A stretch of 64,000 bases of DNA from Anomaloglossus baeobatrachus (Eukaryota > Chordata > Amphibia > Anura > Aromobatidae). The position numbers and the translations under genes were made by a program. Every line of letters starts with the position of its first letter. The stretch's first letter is position 1. Shown piece after piece: positions 1 through 10,439 of this stretch. The stretch lies in the NCBI RefSeq assembly GCF_048569485.1, contig NC_134357.1:333116742-333180741 (forward strand), in the 5' to 3' direction. A model generated the notes under the pieces. That model was given only the letters and a program-made list of their open reading frames with translations, made no database searches and had not been told where the DNA came from.

Positions 1-1311
1 CAGGCATGTCACTTTCTCTGCACCCTCAGACGGCCTACACTGTGCCCCCTCTCGGCGCTTATTACGTCTTCGGCGTCGGGAGGAAGTTTTGCCCTTCTCG
101 CCCATCTGTACCACACTGTACTCGTTTGTCACCTTACTAGAGTCAGTGTCTTTACTGGAGTCATCATCGCTCCCCCTGGTATCCTGGACTATCATGTCCC
201 CACTTAACCAGATATCTGCCTCCCTTTCTGGAGCTACCCCGTTTTTAACGGTCACACTATCGGTTATTCCCTTAGTCCTTATGTCACTAAGTTGGGTCCG
301 TCCATCATTTTCTTTGGTCACCCCTAACTTAGGACAGTCAATTCTAGGAGGTGCTATCTCCTCCTTACCACACATAACTGCACAACAAGGACCCCTTTTC
401 ACCTCCCAATGTGGTGGGGTTTCCTTTGGGCTGTTCCGGCTCTTACACAAGCAACCGTATACGTCCCCCTGCTTCCACAAGTGCACAAATAATTTAGAGT
501 CCCAACCTATAATAATTGGGTGCAGTAAATCTGAGACTACACCAACATCATGAGAACCACTGTCCCAGGCTGTCTCAATGACCACGCTGGAGACCGGGTA
601 TTCTGTCTCATTACTGTGGGTGCAGCCGACGTGGATCTTCCTTCCAGGAATCAAGTGGACATCAGAGGTGGCCCTCACCAGGGTCACCAAGCTCCTTGAG
701 TCTACGACTCCTGTTACAGATTCCCCATCCACTTCCACGGAACACAGACGTGGCTTCTCGTCGGATGGGTGGTCTATATTGCAAACAGGACACTTGTGGC
801 ATGAACACTGTTGTCCCTGGCTACAGTCCATCTGCGCCACTTCACCCTTGGATTTGGGATGCTCCGCACCCTTTTGGGGGACCACCGCTTTCTGGGACTC
901 CATCCCCTTATGGGCAACCACCCCTTTATGGGCAACCACCCCCTTATGGGCAACCACCCCTTTATGGGACTCCACCCCCTTATGGGCAACTATTCCCTTC
1001 TGGGACTCCGCCCCCTTTTGCGGTTTCCATGCAATGTCCTTAGCCCCCAGTTCACACCGTTTGCCCTTGTCTCCCTGGGCACCCAGTGTCCATACTGGCC
1101 CCCGAAGGGTACGCTCAAACTGGTCCATGGCTGCGACATCGCTACACACTGACAGCTCCTGCTGTCCCTGGACCAGGTACAGCTCCTCCACAACGTCCGC
1201 AGGGACCATTCCCTCTTTTTGGCTTTTAGCCCCCACTGCTGTCACTGGACCTCCAGGCACATGCCGTTGGTGCTGCTGGCTCTGCAGCAGCTGGTTCAGG
1301 AGCTCCTCCAT
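1..1311 (-). mobile_element. N-terminal part of the LTR element's polyprotein (protease-like segment)
   Basis: A reading frame starts at 1311 (MEELLNQLLQ...) and stays open for 437 codons to the window edge. In order it holds a short N-terminal segment, a 6-residue tandem repeat (VAHKGV-type, from about 1010 to 895), a Cys-rich patch (CSCHKCPVC, near 800), then a retropepsin-like stretch (VEVDGESVTGVVD ... IIIGWDSKLF) and an acidic/basic spacer ending in an Arg/Lys-rich tract near 100-50. A pyrimidine-rich tract ending in CAG lies just before the ATG on the coding strand and could be a splice acceptor. I do not recognise a classical capsid domain here. Protease family is the main support for the LTR-retroelement call. 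Confidence 0.6.
895..1010 (-). repeat. 18-bp tandem repeat inside the element's coding frame
   Basis: About six or seven units of an 18-bp sequence (core CTTATGGGCAACCA on the + strand) keep the frame open and encode six-residue repeats of the VAHKGV / ESHKGV type on the - strand. Because the unit is a multiple of three, expansion or contraction would not disturb the frame. Confidence 0.85.
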
Positions 1312-1567
1312 GCTGCAACGAAAAGAGGAACAGGAGGGGCGCTCCAATGGGTAATACCCGGTGGTCAAAGACAGGGGGGGGGGTTAGAGAACCACTAACC
1401 TTTCCGGGTTGTACCGCCCGTACAACCAGGGTCTCCAGCTTGTGGTGTATCACTGCTCACCAAGCAGGGCCTCGCAATTCCGGCTGGCCTGGAACCTCCA
1501 GTCGCTTGACTCTCGCCACTGCAGCACAGGTCCCCAACGACCTGCTGATTCACCGCCAGGTGCTTGA

Positions 1568-1700
1568 GAGCGCTGTCCCTGTTCGTGGACCCGCCGATCC
1601 ACCGCCAGCTGCTTGAGTGCGCAGACAATTTTCGTGGACCCGCCGATCCACCGCAAACCGCTTCAAAAAATTTTTCGTGGACCCGCCGATCCACCGCAAG
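1568..1700. repeat. Minisatellite in LTR element leader, about 55-bp unit, three copies
   Basis: The core TCGTGGACCCGCCGATCCAC occurs three times, with a diverged fourth unit just to the left (near 1535). The copies lie between the primer-binding site and the first ATG of the - strand LTR element, i.e. in its untranslated leader. Confidence 0.85.
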
Positions 1701-1731
1701 CAGTCCGTATCCACAGGAATATGTCCTAGAC

Positions 1732-1797
1732 CGTTGCCCTTAGCAACCAGGCTGCATTGCCCTTAGCAACCAGGCTGCGTTGCCCCTAGCAACCAGG
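1732..1797. repeat. Three 23-bp units, each with an X-box-like motif
   Basis: Three tandem units contain GTTGCCCTTAGCAAC or a close variant. This is a near-palindrome that fits the RFX-factor X-box (GTNRCC, short spacer, RGYAAC). The array sits right beside the primer-binding site in the leader of the - strand LTR element. The match is by eye; binding is not shown. Confidence 0.7.
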
Positions 1798-1801
1798 CCA
1801 T

Positions 1802-1820
1802 ATGCCCGCATTCTCCACCA
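1802..1820 (-). other. Primer-binding site, complementary to tRNA-Ala 3' end
   Basis: The + strand reads ATGCCCGCATTCTCCACCA. From memory this equals the 3' end of vertebrate tRNA-Ala(AGC) including the added CCA, over 19 bases. It lies three bases from the LTR, exactly where the primer-binding site of a - strand element belongs, and so fixes the element's orientation. Confidence 0.75.
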
Positions 1821-1823
1821 TAA

Positions 1824-2760
1824 TGTGACAATGTGGGCCCCAAGTGTATGTGGGCCACACATCAGGTAGCGGGATTAAAGCACGCCAGAGTAATTGGTCT
1901 CTTTAACAGACCATCTGGTTTATTAACAGGTCCATAAACCATATCAGGTCACATAACATAAAGATGCCGTTTGTTGGCTTTCTCCTCAAAGACCAACACA
2001 TAATATAAAGTCCACACACTTTTGGACTGCCACCCATGTGTCACTGACCCTTGTCAGTATCCAGACCCCAGGTCCAATCCCAGTTACCTTCCTCTTAAGG
2101 TGGCTAGTGTCCTTTCCAGGTTCCCCCTGGCTCCAGCCACATGGCTTTACACATGGACCTAAAAGCCCCTTCCTTCAGAAGAAGGTCTCCGGAGGAGTGC
2201 AAAACACCCTGCTTCTGCTCTCTCCATCTCCAGCACACACACTGGACATCTAGAGCCAGTCTCTCCCTAGACTGCCCTCGACACTCTCCACCCAGGTTCA
2301 GAGACAGGATTGCTTTAACCCCTGGAGCCACACCCACAGGTGGTAAGGAGTGTGTAATCAGCATCACACACCCTTCCATGGCTCTGCATGAATGCAATCC
2401 TGTGGAACCACAGGTCCCAGCCAGTTTCACATTGCAGAGCACCCACGCTTCTGCAAAACATACCGGCCTTTTGTAATACAGCCGGTTGATACCTCACAGT
2501 ATGTATATGTGTGTGTGTGTATGTCCGGGATTGGCAACTGCTCCGTCGCAGCTACAGCCACAAAATTTTGCACACTCACACTTCTGGCCCCCGAGAGTGT
2601 CATAGGCTATGTTTTGAAGGGAAATTTTAACCCCGCGCTTTACAGTTATTCACCAAAAAACCTGCCTCCATTAAAGCGAATGGAGCTGGGAGCCACAGTG
2701 CAGGCAGAACTTCAGAAGAATGCGCAGCCATGCCCTTAAATGGAATCTTGGCGTGTCACA
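1824..2760 (-). mobile_element. 5' LTR of the - strand element
   Basis: About 937 bp with inverted termini TGTGACA and TGTCACA. A polyadenylation signal on the - strand (TTTATT on the + strand, near 1919-1924) and the adjoining primer-binding site support the call. A (TG)n run lies near 2505-2522. No second LTR copy is present in the window. Confidence 0.75.
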
Positions 2761-2762
2761 AT

Positions 2763-3325
2763 GCAGCCAGGGAAAGAGACAGATACGGACAGGGAAATAG
2801 GCAGACACAGACAGGGTAAGAGACAGACAGACAGGGTAAGAGACAGACAGAAAGAGACAGACACAAACAAAGAGACAGACTGACAGAGAAAGAGACAGAC
2901 TGACAGGGAAAGAGAGGGAAAGAGAGAGACAGGTTAAGAGAGAGACACAGACAGGTAAAGAAACAGACACAGACAAAGAGACAGAGACAGACACAGGGAA
3001 ACAGACAGACAGGGAAAGAGAGGGAAAAAGACAGAAAGGGTAAGAGACACATAAAGAGACAGACACAGGGAGAGAGACAGAGGGAAAGAGGGAAAGAGAC
3101 AGACAGGGAAAGAGACAGACAGGGAAAGTGACAGAGATAGACAGACAGGGAAAGAGATAGATAGACAGACAGGGAAAGAGATTGAGACAGACGGAGAAAG
3201 AAACAGAGACAGTCAGAGACAGACAGGGAAAGAGACAGACAGACAAAGAGATAGAGAGAGACAGAGAGATATATACAGAGGGGGAGACAGACAGAGAATG
3301 GGAGAGAAACAGAGAGACAGTTACT
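2763..3325. repeat. GACA/GGGAAAGA satellite
   Basis: About 560 bp of imperfect tandem repeats built from GACAGACAGGGAAAGA-type units. The + strand is almost free of T, a strong strand asymmetry. Long frames on both strands here are products of the repeat and not genes. The array begins immediately beside the LTR end at 2760. Confidence 0.92.
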
Positions 3326-3327
3326 AT

Positions 3328-3416
3328 CCCGGGCGTTAATACATTCTATTTATACATTCTATCCCGGGAATGTTAATACATTCTATTTTGTTAACAACAG
3401 TTATTAACCCGGGCGA
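3328..3416. repeat. Short tandem repeat, about 36-bp unit, two copies
   Basis: Two units with the core GTTAATACATTCTATTT and CCCGGG separate the satellite from the Tc1-like fragment; a third CCCGGGCG occurs at the right end. Confidence 0.6.
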
Positions 3417-4088
3417 AGGATTTCTGGGAACTCCTTCAACAGTCTTGAGAGAGTTCCCAGAGATGCTTAGCACTTGTTGGCCCTTTTGCCTTCACTCTGC
3501 GTACAGATCACCCCAAAGATCTCGATTGGGTTCAGGTCTGGTGACTGTGGAGACCAGGTCATCTGGCGTAGCACCCCATCACTTTTCTTCTTAGTCAAAT
3601 AGCCCTTACACAGCCTGGAGGTGTGTTTGGGGTCATTGTCCTGTTGAAAAATAAATGATGGTCCAACTAAACGCAAACCGGACGGAATAGCACGCCGCTG
3701 CAAGATGCTGTGGTAGGCATACTGGTTTTGTATAAATTCCCAACAGTGTCACCAGCAAAGCACCCCCACACCATCACACCTCCTCCTCCATGCTTCATGG
3801 TGGGAACCAGCCATGTAGAGTCCATCCGTTCACCTTTTCTACAAAGACACGGTGGTTGGATCCAAAGATCTCAAATTTGGACTCATCAGATCAAAGCACA
3901 GATTTCCACTGGTCTAATGTCCATTCCTTGTGTTCTTTAGCCCAAACAAGTGTCTTCTGCTTGTTGCCTGTCCTTAGCAGCGGTTTCCTAGCAGCTATTT
4001 GACCATGAAGGCCTGCTGCACAAAGTCTCCTCTTAACAGTTGTTCTAGAGATGAGAAGGTGTGTCCAAACTTTTGGTCTGTACTGTAT
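3417..4088 (-). pseudogene. Tc1/mariner transposase fragment, internally deleted
   Basis: The - strand encodes the C-terminal two thirds of a Tc1-like transposase: VWAKEHKEWTLDQWKSVL and a catalytic DESKFEIFG region (about 3960-3850), HGGGGVMVWG (about 3800), QQDNDPKHTS (about 3640) and SPDLNPIE (about 3530). I count 38 residues between the second Asp and the Glu, so it fits a DD38E-type group and not classical DD34E Tc1. Near 4045-4085 the coding part jumps directly to a terminal sequence (GTGTGTCCAAACTTTTGGTC, the usual Tc1 end), so the DNA-binding part was deleted. The left terminus is absent. The frame is interrupted (after the SPDLNPIE region and within the catalytic core), so this is a dead copy. 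Confidence 0.85.
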
Positions 4089-4245
4089 GTATATATATAT
4101 ATTTTTATATATACTGTATATGATGTATATATACAATATATACATACTGTAGATGATGTATATAAACAATACATACATATATATCCTTTCATGTATTGCG
4201 TTGACGAATCGATTCTGACATAGGACTAAATTGTATATACTGTAC
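4081..4245. repeat. AT-rich TATA/TACTGTATA microsatellite
   Basis: Runs of TATATA with interspersed ACTGTA and GATGTATA lie between the Tc1 fragment and the next Tc1-like element. They probably grew from the TA target sites of both. Confidence 0.8.
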
Positions 4246-4437
4246 ATATACACACTACAGTTCAAATGTTTAGGCTCACTTAGATATTTCCATATTTTTT
4301 AAAGGAAAGCACAATTTTTTTTCAATGAACCTAACATTAAATTAAACAGAAATACACTATATACATTGTTAATGGGGTAAATGACTATTCTAGCTGCAAA
4401 CGTTTGGTTTTGAATGCAATATCTACATAGGTGTATA

Positions 4438-5978
4438 CACTGTGTGCAGAATTATTAGGCAAATGAGTATTTTGATCACATGATAATTTTTATACGTGTT
4501 GTCCTACTCCAAGCTGTATAGGCTTGAGAGCCAACTACCAATTAAGTAAATCAGGTGATGTGCATCTCTGTAATGAAGAGGGGTGTGGTCTAATGACATC
4601 AAAACCCTATTTACGGTGTGCTTAATTATTAGGCAACTTCCTTTCCTTTGGCAAAATGGGTAAGAAGAGAGATTTGACGGGCTCTGAAAATTCCAAAATT
4701 GTGAGATGTCTTGCAGAGGGATGCAGCTGTCTTGAAATTGCCAAACTTTTGAAGCGTGATCACCGAACAATCAAGCGTTTCATGGCAAATAGCCAAAAGG
4801 GTCGCAAGAAGCGTATTGGGCAAAAAAGGTGCAAAATAACTGCCCATGAATTGAGGAAAATCAAGCGTGAAGCTACCAAGTTGCCATTTGCCACTAGTTT
4901 GGCCATCTTTCAGAGCTGCAACGTTACTGCAGTATCAAAAAGCACACAAGTTATGCCATACTCAGGGACATGGCGAAGGTAAGGAAGGCTGAAAAACGAC
5001 CACCTTTGAACATGAAACATAAGATAAAACATCAAGACTGGGCCAAGAAATATCTTAAGACTGATTTTTCAAAGGTTTTATGGACTGATGAAATGAGAAT
5101 GACTCTTGATGGGCCAGATGGATGGGCTGGATCAGTAAAGGGCAGAGAGCTCCACTCCGACTCAGACGCCAGCAAGTTAGAGGTGTGGTTCTGGTATGGG
5201 CTGGTATCATCAAAGGTGAACTTGTGGGACCTTTTCAGGTTGAGGATGGAGTGAAGCTCAACTCCCAGACCTACTGCCAGTTTATGGAAGACAACTTCTT
5301 CAAGCAGTGGTACAGGAAGAAGTCGGTATTGTTCAAGAAAAACATGACTTTCATGAAGGACAATGCTCCATCACATGCACCCAACTACTCCACAGCGTGG
5401 CTGGCCAGCAAAGGTCTAAAAGATGAAAAAATAATGACATGGCCACCTTGTTCACCTGATCTGAACCCCATAGAGAACCTGTGGTCCCTCATAAAATGTA
5501 AGATCTACAGGGAGGGAAAACAGTACACTTCTCGGAACAGTGTCTGGGAGGCTGTGGTGGCTGCTGCATGCAATGTTGATTGTAAACAAATCAAGCAACT
5601 GACATAATCTATGGATGGTAGGCTTTTGAGTGTCATCATAAAGAAAGGTGGCTATATTGGTCACTAATTTTTTTGGGTTGTGTTTTTGCATGTCAGAAAT
5701 GTTCATTTCTAAATTTTGTGCAGTTATATTGGTTTACCTGGTGAAAATAAACAAGTGAGATGGGAATATATTTGGTTTTTATTAAGTTGCCTAATAATTC
5801 TGCACAGTAATAGTTACCTGCACAAACAGATATCCTCCTAAGATAGCCAAATCTAAAAAAAACCCCACTCCAACTTCCAAAAATATTAAGCTTTGGGTTG
5901 ATTGAGAACATAGTTGTTGATCAATAATAAAAAAAAATCCTCTAATATACAACTTGCCTAATAATTCTGCACGTGGTG
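4438..5978 (+). mobile_element. Nested Tc1/mariner DD37E transposon with IR/DR ends
   Basis: A 1541-bp element flanked by TA (4436-4437, 5979-5980). The outer termini are CACTGTGTGCAG... and ...CTGCACGTGGTG. The core AATTATTAGGCAA occurs four times: outer left (about 4450), inner left (about 4624), inner right inverted (about 5790) and outer right inverted (about 5955). This is an IR/DR arrangement like that of Sleeping Beauty, with about 170 bp between repeats on each side. It encodes a broken transposase between the inner repeats and lies inside an older Tc1-like element. Confidence 0.88.
4656..5607 (+). pseudogene. DD37E Tc1/mariner transposase, frameshifted
   Basis: Translation gives a full-length-order transposase in at least three frames. 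The N-terminal helix-turn-helix half (MGKKRDLTGSENSKIV ... KLLKRDHRTIKRFM) is in the frame of 4656-4982. The middle (HQDWAKKYLKTDFSKVLWTDE, first catalytic Asp near 5090) is in the frame 4970-5254. The C-terminal part (second Asp in MKDNAPSH near 5360, Glu in SPDLNPIENLW near 5475, ending at 5607) is in the frame starting near 5122. I count 37 residues between the second Asp and the Glu, i.e. DD37E, as in the vertebrate TRT (Traveler) or mosquito ITmD37E groups. Two frameshifts, near 4975 and between 5120 and 5254, make it non-functional. Confidence 0.88.
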
Positions 5979-6214
5979 TAGAGGCCCATGTCCAACAACC
6001 ACCACTCCAGTGTTCTAATGGTACATTGTGTTTGCTAACTGTGTTAGAAGGCTAATGGATGTTTAGAAATCCATTGAAAACCCTTGTGCAATCAACACAA
6101 GCACAGCACAGCTGAAAACAGTTTCGCTGATTAGAGATGCTATAAAACTGACCTTCCTTTGAGCTAGTTGAGAATCTGGAGCATTACATTTGTTGGTTCC
6201 ATTAAACTCTCAAA

Positions 6215-7256
6215 ATGGCCAGAAAAAGAGAAATTTCATGTGAAACTTGACAGTATGTTCTTGTTCTTAGAAATAAAGGACATGCCATGCGAGAAATTGC
6301 CAAAACAATGGTATGTACTAGTCCCTTCAGAAGAGAGCACAAACAGGCTCTAACCAGAGTAGAAAGAGAAGTGGGAGGCCCCGCTGCTCAACTGAGCAAC
6401 AAGACAAGTACATTAGAGTCTCTAGTTTGAGAAATCAATGCCTCACAGGTCCTCAACTCTATGCTTTATTAAATAGTACCCGCAAAACGCCAGTGTCAAT
6501 GTCTACAGTGAAGAGGCGACTCCAGGATGCTGGCCTTCAAGGCAGAATGACAAAAAAAGCCATATCTGAGACTGGCTAATAAAAGGAAAATATTAATATG
6601 GGCAAAAGAGCACAGACATTGGACAGAGGAAGATTGGAAAAAAGTGTTATGGACAAAAGAATCAAAGTTTGAGGTTTTTGGATCACACAGAAGAACATTT
6701 GTGAGACGCAGAACAACTGAAAAGATACTGGAAGAGTGCCTGATGCCATCTGTAAAGCATGGTGGAGGTAATGTGATGGTTTGGGGTTGCTTTGGTGCTA
6801 GTAAAGTGGGAGATTTGTACAAGGTAAAAGGGACTTTGAATAAGGAAGGCTATCACTCCATTTTGCAATGCCATGCCATACGCTGTGGACAGCGCTTGAT
6901 TGGAGACAATTTCATCCTACAACAGGACAATGCAAAGCACACCTCTAAATTATGCATGAACTATTTAGGGAAGAAGCAGGCAGCTGGTATTCTATCTGTA
7001 ATGGAGTGGTCAGCCCAGTCACCAGATCTCAACCCTATTGAGCTGTTGTGGGAGCAGCTTGACCGTATGGTACGCAAAAAGTGCCCATCAAGCCAATCCA
7101 ACTTGTGGGAGGGGGGAAGCATGGGGGGAAATATCTCCAGATTACCTCCGCAAATTAACAGCTAGAATGCCAAAGGTCTGCAAAGCTGGAATTGCTGCAA
7201 AGGAGCATTCTGTGATGAAAGCAAAGTGTGAAGGAGAACATTATTTTTTCAAGTAA
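6215..7256 (+). pseudogene. Tc1-like transposase of the outer element, decayed
   Basis: The start MARKREISCET (6215) is followed by an early stop. The N-terminal helix-turn-helix region is recognisable but out of frame. The best stretch, 6644-7165, carries a DESKFEVFG-like segment in which the expected catalytic Asp is Lys (TKESKFEVFG), HGGGNVMVWG, QQDNAKHTSK and SPDLNPIELLW. The C-terminal end (MKAKCEGEHYFFK, stop at about 7256) is in another frame. Expected length is about 340 residues. The remains resemble the - strand fragment at 3417-4088. Confidence 0.85.
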
Positions 7257-7393
7257 AAATCATTATTTCTAACCTAGGCAATATCTGGACTATATTTTCT
7301 ATTCATTAGGCAACTCATTTGGTAAATAAAAGTATGATTTTTCATGGAAAAGACAAAATTGTCTGGGTGACCCCAAACCTTTGAACTGTAGTG

Positions 7394-7811
7394 TATATAA
7401 AATTGACAATTTCAAAGCTAATTTCATTGAGTTTTTGTAGGACAATAAACCTGGAAAAACAAGACGCCTTTGAAAAGTTTTTTTTAATTTCCAGTCTTCA
7501 TCTGACAGGGTTAACTTTTCTTAATCACAATTTCAAAATGAAAAAGCTTTTTCTGTTAAACCGTAGCATGTGCATTTGTCAAAGTTAGTACTAGATGGAT
7601 TTTTTCCTGTCTGCTAGAAATATTCAAAGCCAACTATTTATCAATACCTCCTCATGTTAAGAAATTCAAAGATTTTTTAAATAACTCACTGCAATCAATT
7701 AGATAATAACCTTTAAATGTATCAGAAAATGCAAACACTTGTTATTCAGTTTAATACAAAAGATTTATTCATTGCTGCTAATGTACATGTGTTTCCTGAA
7801 ACATCAAAAAG
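7394..7811. other. AT-rich spacer, nothing recognised
   Basis: Low-complexity AT-rich sequence between the Tc1-like element and the next MITE. No conserved frame, repeat family or structural RNA could be identified. Confidence 0.5.
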
Positions 7812-7814
7812 TTA

Positions 7815-8386
7815 AGGGTGCTTTACACGCTGCAACATCGCTACCGATATATCGTCGGGGTCACGTCGTTAGTGACGCACATCCAGCGCCGGTAGCGACA
7901 TCGCAGCGTGTGACACCATGGAGTGACGATCATCAATCGCAAAATCGTTCAAAAACGGTGATCGTTGACACGTCGCTCCTTTCCTTTCTATCACTGCTGC
8001 CAGAAGTACGATGTTGTTTGTCGGTCCTGCGGCAGCACACATCGCTATGTGTGACACCGCAGGAACGATGAACATCTCCTTACCTGCGTCCACCGGCAAT
8101 ACGGAAGGAAGGAGGTGGGCAGGATGTTACTTCCTGTACATCTCCGCCCCTCCGCTTCTATTGGACGGCCACTTAGTGACGTCGTGGTGACGTCGAACGC
8201 ACCTCCCCCTTGGAGGGATTGTTCAGCGGTCACAGCGACGTCGCTGACCAGATATGTGCGTGTGACGCTGTCGTAGCGATAATGTACGGCAGTGATCACC
8301 AAATGTCGCACGTACGATGGGGCGGGAGTAATTGCGCTCGACATCGCTAGCAATCGCTAGCGATGTTGCAGCGTGTAAAGTACCCT
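7815..8386. mobile_element. TTA-flanked MITE (Harbinger-like), family with ACATCGCTA ends
   Basis: 572 bp bounded by TTA on both sides (7812-7814, 8387-8389). The terminal inverted repeats begin AGGGTGCTTTACACGCTGCA and AGGGTACTTTACACGCTGCA. The interior is GC-rich with repeated TCGC/GCGA words and no coding capacity. A 3-bp TTA duplication is typical of PIF/Harbinger; the autonomous partner is not in this window. Confidence 0.75.
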
Positions 8387-8396
8387 TTAGAGTTTA

Positions 8397-9035
8397 GAGG
8401 GAACCTGTCCGGTGCAATTTGCACCCAGAATCACAAGCAGTTCTGGGTGCATATTGCTAATCCCTGCCTAACTGTCCCTGAATCTAGTAGCATAGATATA
8501 AAGATCTTTAGAAAAAGTATTTCTAAAGATCTTTTATCATATGCTAATGAGGCCAGCGACTAGTTGCAAGTTCAACTTCCCTTACTTAGGCGGCCCCCTT
8601 AGCATGTAAAAATGCCCCTGTGGGTGTACTATCATGCTAATGAATGTGCAGCATCAGAGGTATGGTCGATCTCACCGCTCTCCGCTGCCACCACACCAGA
8701 CACCGGATTTCGGCTCAGTGCGCATGATCAGAAGTCCCAGACTTCCAGTCATGCGTGCTAGGAAGCCGAGTGTACGCATCCTGGCTTGAAACTGGTGTAG
8801 TATGCATGACCGGACGTCCGGGACATTCTGATCATGAGCACTGAACTGAATACCAGCGGTGGCAGTGGAGGTGAGCCTGACCATGCCTCTGACACTGTGC
8901 ATTCATTAGCATGTTAGTACGTCCCTGTGGGCATTCTAACATGCTAAGGGGGCCGACTAGCCAAGGGAACTAACGCCCTTGCGACTAGTTCCTAGCCTCA
9001 TTAGCATATTATATTGCACCAGACAGGTTCACTTT
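8397..9035. mobile_element. Long palindromic MITE, GAACCTGTC ends
   Basis: The left arm starts GGGAACCTGTCCGGTGCAA and the right arm ends GCACCAGACAGGTTCAC. The arms (about 240-300 bp) share ATGCTAATGAGGC / GCCTCATTAGCAT, TTAGCATG and CATTCATTAGCATG words. There is no coding capacity. The ends match the GAACCTG-type elements at 32005-32280. Confidence 0.65.
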
Positions 9036-10435
9036 AAAAAAAGCCCTAGTGGCCAGTGTGAAAATTGCAAGATTTCTGATTTTTATTTTTAACAAATATA
9101 GTGATATGGAAAAAAAACATTACCAAAACTGACATAAAAAAATACATCCAACACAAAAGCCTGATTTACAAAATGAGTCTAAAAAATGCATTAAAAATAG
9201 ATGAAAACCTCAAACGTAGTTCCAATTCGTATCAATAAAACTATCAACTTTTCATGCAAAAAACAAGCCCTCATCCAGCTCAATAAATGGGAAAACAAAA
9301 ATGTTACTGGTCTCAGAAAATGGCAAAACAAACGTCCCAATTTTTTATTTATATTTTTTTACAAATTTTAGAAATGCACTTAAATAAATAAAACATTTTT
9401 TTTATATGTTTGGTTTCGCTGTACTCATACTGACAGGAAGAATCTTGAATGTACATTGTAATATCACTGTACTCACACTGACAGGAAGAATCATGAATGT
9501 ACATTGTAATATCAAAACCTAAAAAACTATAGCGGAATTGCCTTTTTTTAAAAAAAAAAATTGATCCTGAATATCTGGCCTGACGCCGGTCCCCATATAA
9601 ATCTATGGGGACCAAAATCCGACACTTTAAAATGGTGGTAAAAGATTGGAGTGGGCACGTTATACTTACCAAGTCTCCGCGCAGCTCTTACGCTACTTCC
9701 GGGGCCACTCATTATCCTTCAAACATATGCACTGCTTCCCTTGCCTAACTGCAGTCTCCACATCTTTGATTGGTTACAGTCAGACGCGCCCCCACTCTGT
9801 GTGACAGCGTGTCTGACTGCACCCAATCAGAGGCGCTGTGTGTGAATTTCTATTGCTGTAAAAATAAATAAATAAAAAAATTGGTGTAGGGTCTTTTATG
9901 ATACCCAACAAAGATAAAGTATACGGATACAGGCTGCAACCCCCAGCCATGTGCTTAACTCGGTTATGTATCAAAATAAGAGGAACTGCATGTGACTTTT
10001 TGTTAAAAAATTATTTGAATAAATAATTTTAAAAAATGGCTTGCAGTCCCACTCAATTTTGATACCCAGCCATGATAAAGCCAACAGCTGGTATTCTCAG
10101 GCTCGGAAGGACCCATGCTTATTGGGCAACCCCAGCCTAAAAATAGCAGCCTGGAGGTGCCCATTATTGTCGCGTCCCAATTGCCCTGCCAATGAGCCAC
10201 GTGATGAGCGGTGATATTACTTAGGTTATTTGCTGTAACAACTGAAGTTTCTCCACTTATAATCGCAGATAACGTCATCTGAGGTCACTCAGTTCACAAG
10301 TGTAGGGCCGTGATAACCTCCAGCTGTGACCGCAAATACTCTGAGTGACATCACCGCTCATCACGCAACTCAGTCACTGCACCCTTGAAATTGATCCAGA
10401 AAATGAAGTATTTCCTCCAGAAAATTAATAATAAC
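9036..10435. repeat. Non-genic AT-rich stretch with a 55-bp tandem duplication
   Basis: A unit with core CACTGACAGGAAGAATC and ATGAATGTACATTGTAATATC is duplicated at about 9417-9515. Around it lies an older AT-rich interspersed repeat with the words AAAAACAAGCCCTCAT and GTCTCAGAAAATGGCAAAAC. No credible gene is visible. Confidence 0.55.
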
Positions 10436-10439
10436 AATA

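Larger units (their letters stand above)
1..2760 (-). mobile_element. LTR retrotransposon, 5' part, Ty3/Gypsy-like, cut by window edge
   Basis: The element reads right to left: 5' LTR (1824-2760), primer-binding site (1802-1820), a leader with tandem repeats (about 1312-1800), then a coding frame that leaves the window at position 1. The LTR ends are TGTGACA/TGTCACA. Family is inferred from a retropepsin-like segment in the coding frame followed by a long charged spacer; Ty3/Gypsy (possibly a Gmr1-like lineage) fits best but is not proven. The visible part looks whole, with no obvious break. The right LTR border abuts a GACA-type satellite, so no target duplication can be read. The distal half and the 3' LTR lie outside the window. 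Confidence 0.7.
4251..7393 (+). mobile_element. Tc1-like (DD38E-type) transposon, split by a nested element
   Basis: The left end CACTACAGTTCAAATGTTTA and the right end TTTGAACTGTAGTG are inverted repeats flanked by TA. The nested DD37E element (4438-5978) interrupts the left half at a TA; sequence on both sides joins sensibly (ACATAGGTGTA / GAGGCCCATG). Without the insert the element is about 1.6 kb, normal for Tc1. Its transposase remnant is at 6215-7256. Confidence 0.85.

Noticed and set aside
2671-3246. Long Ser/Cys/Leu-rich frame on the - strand (191 codons)
   Set aside because: It lies wholly inside the GACA satellite; the residue pattern is the repeat itself.
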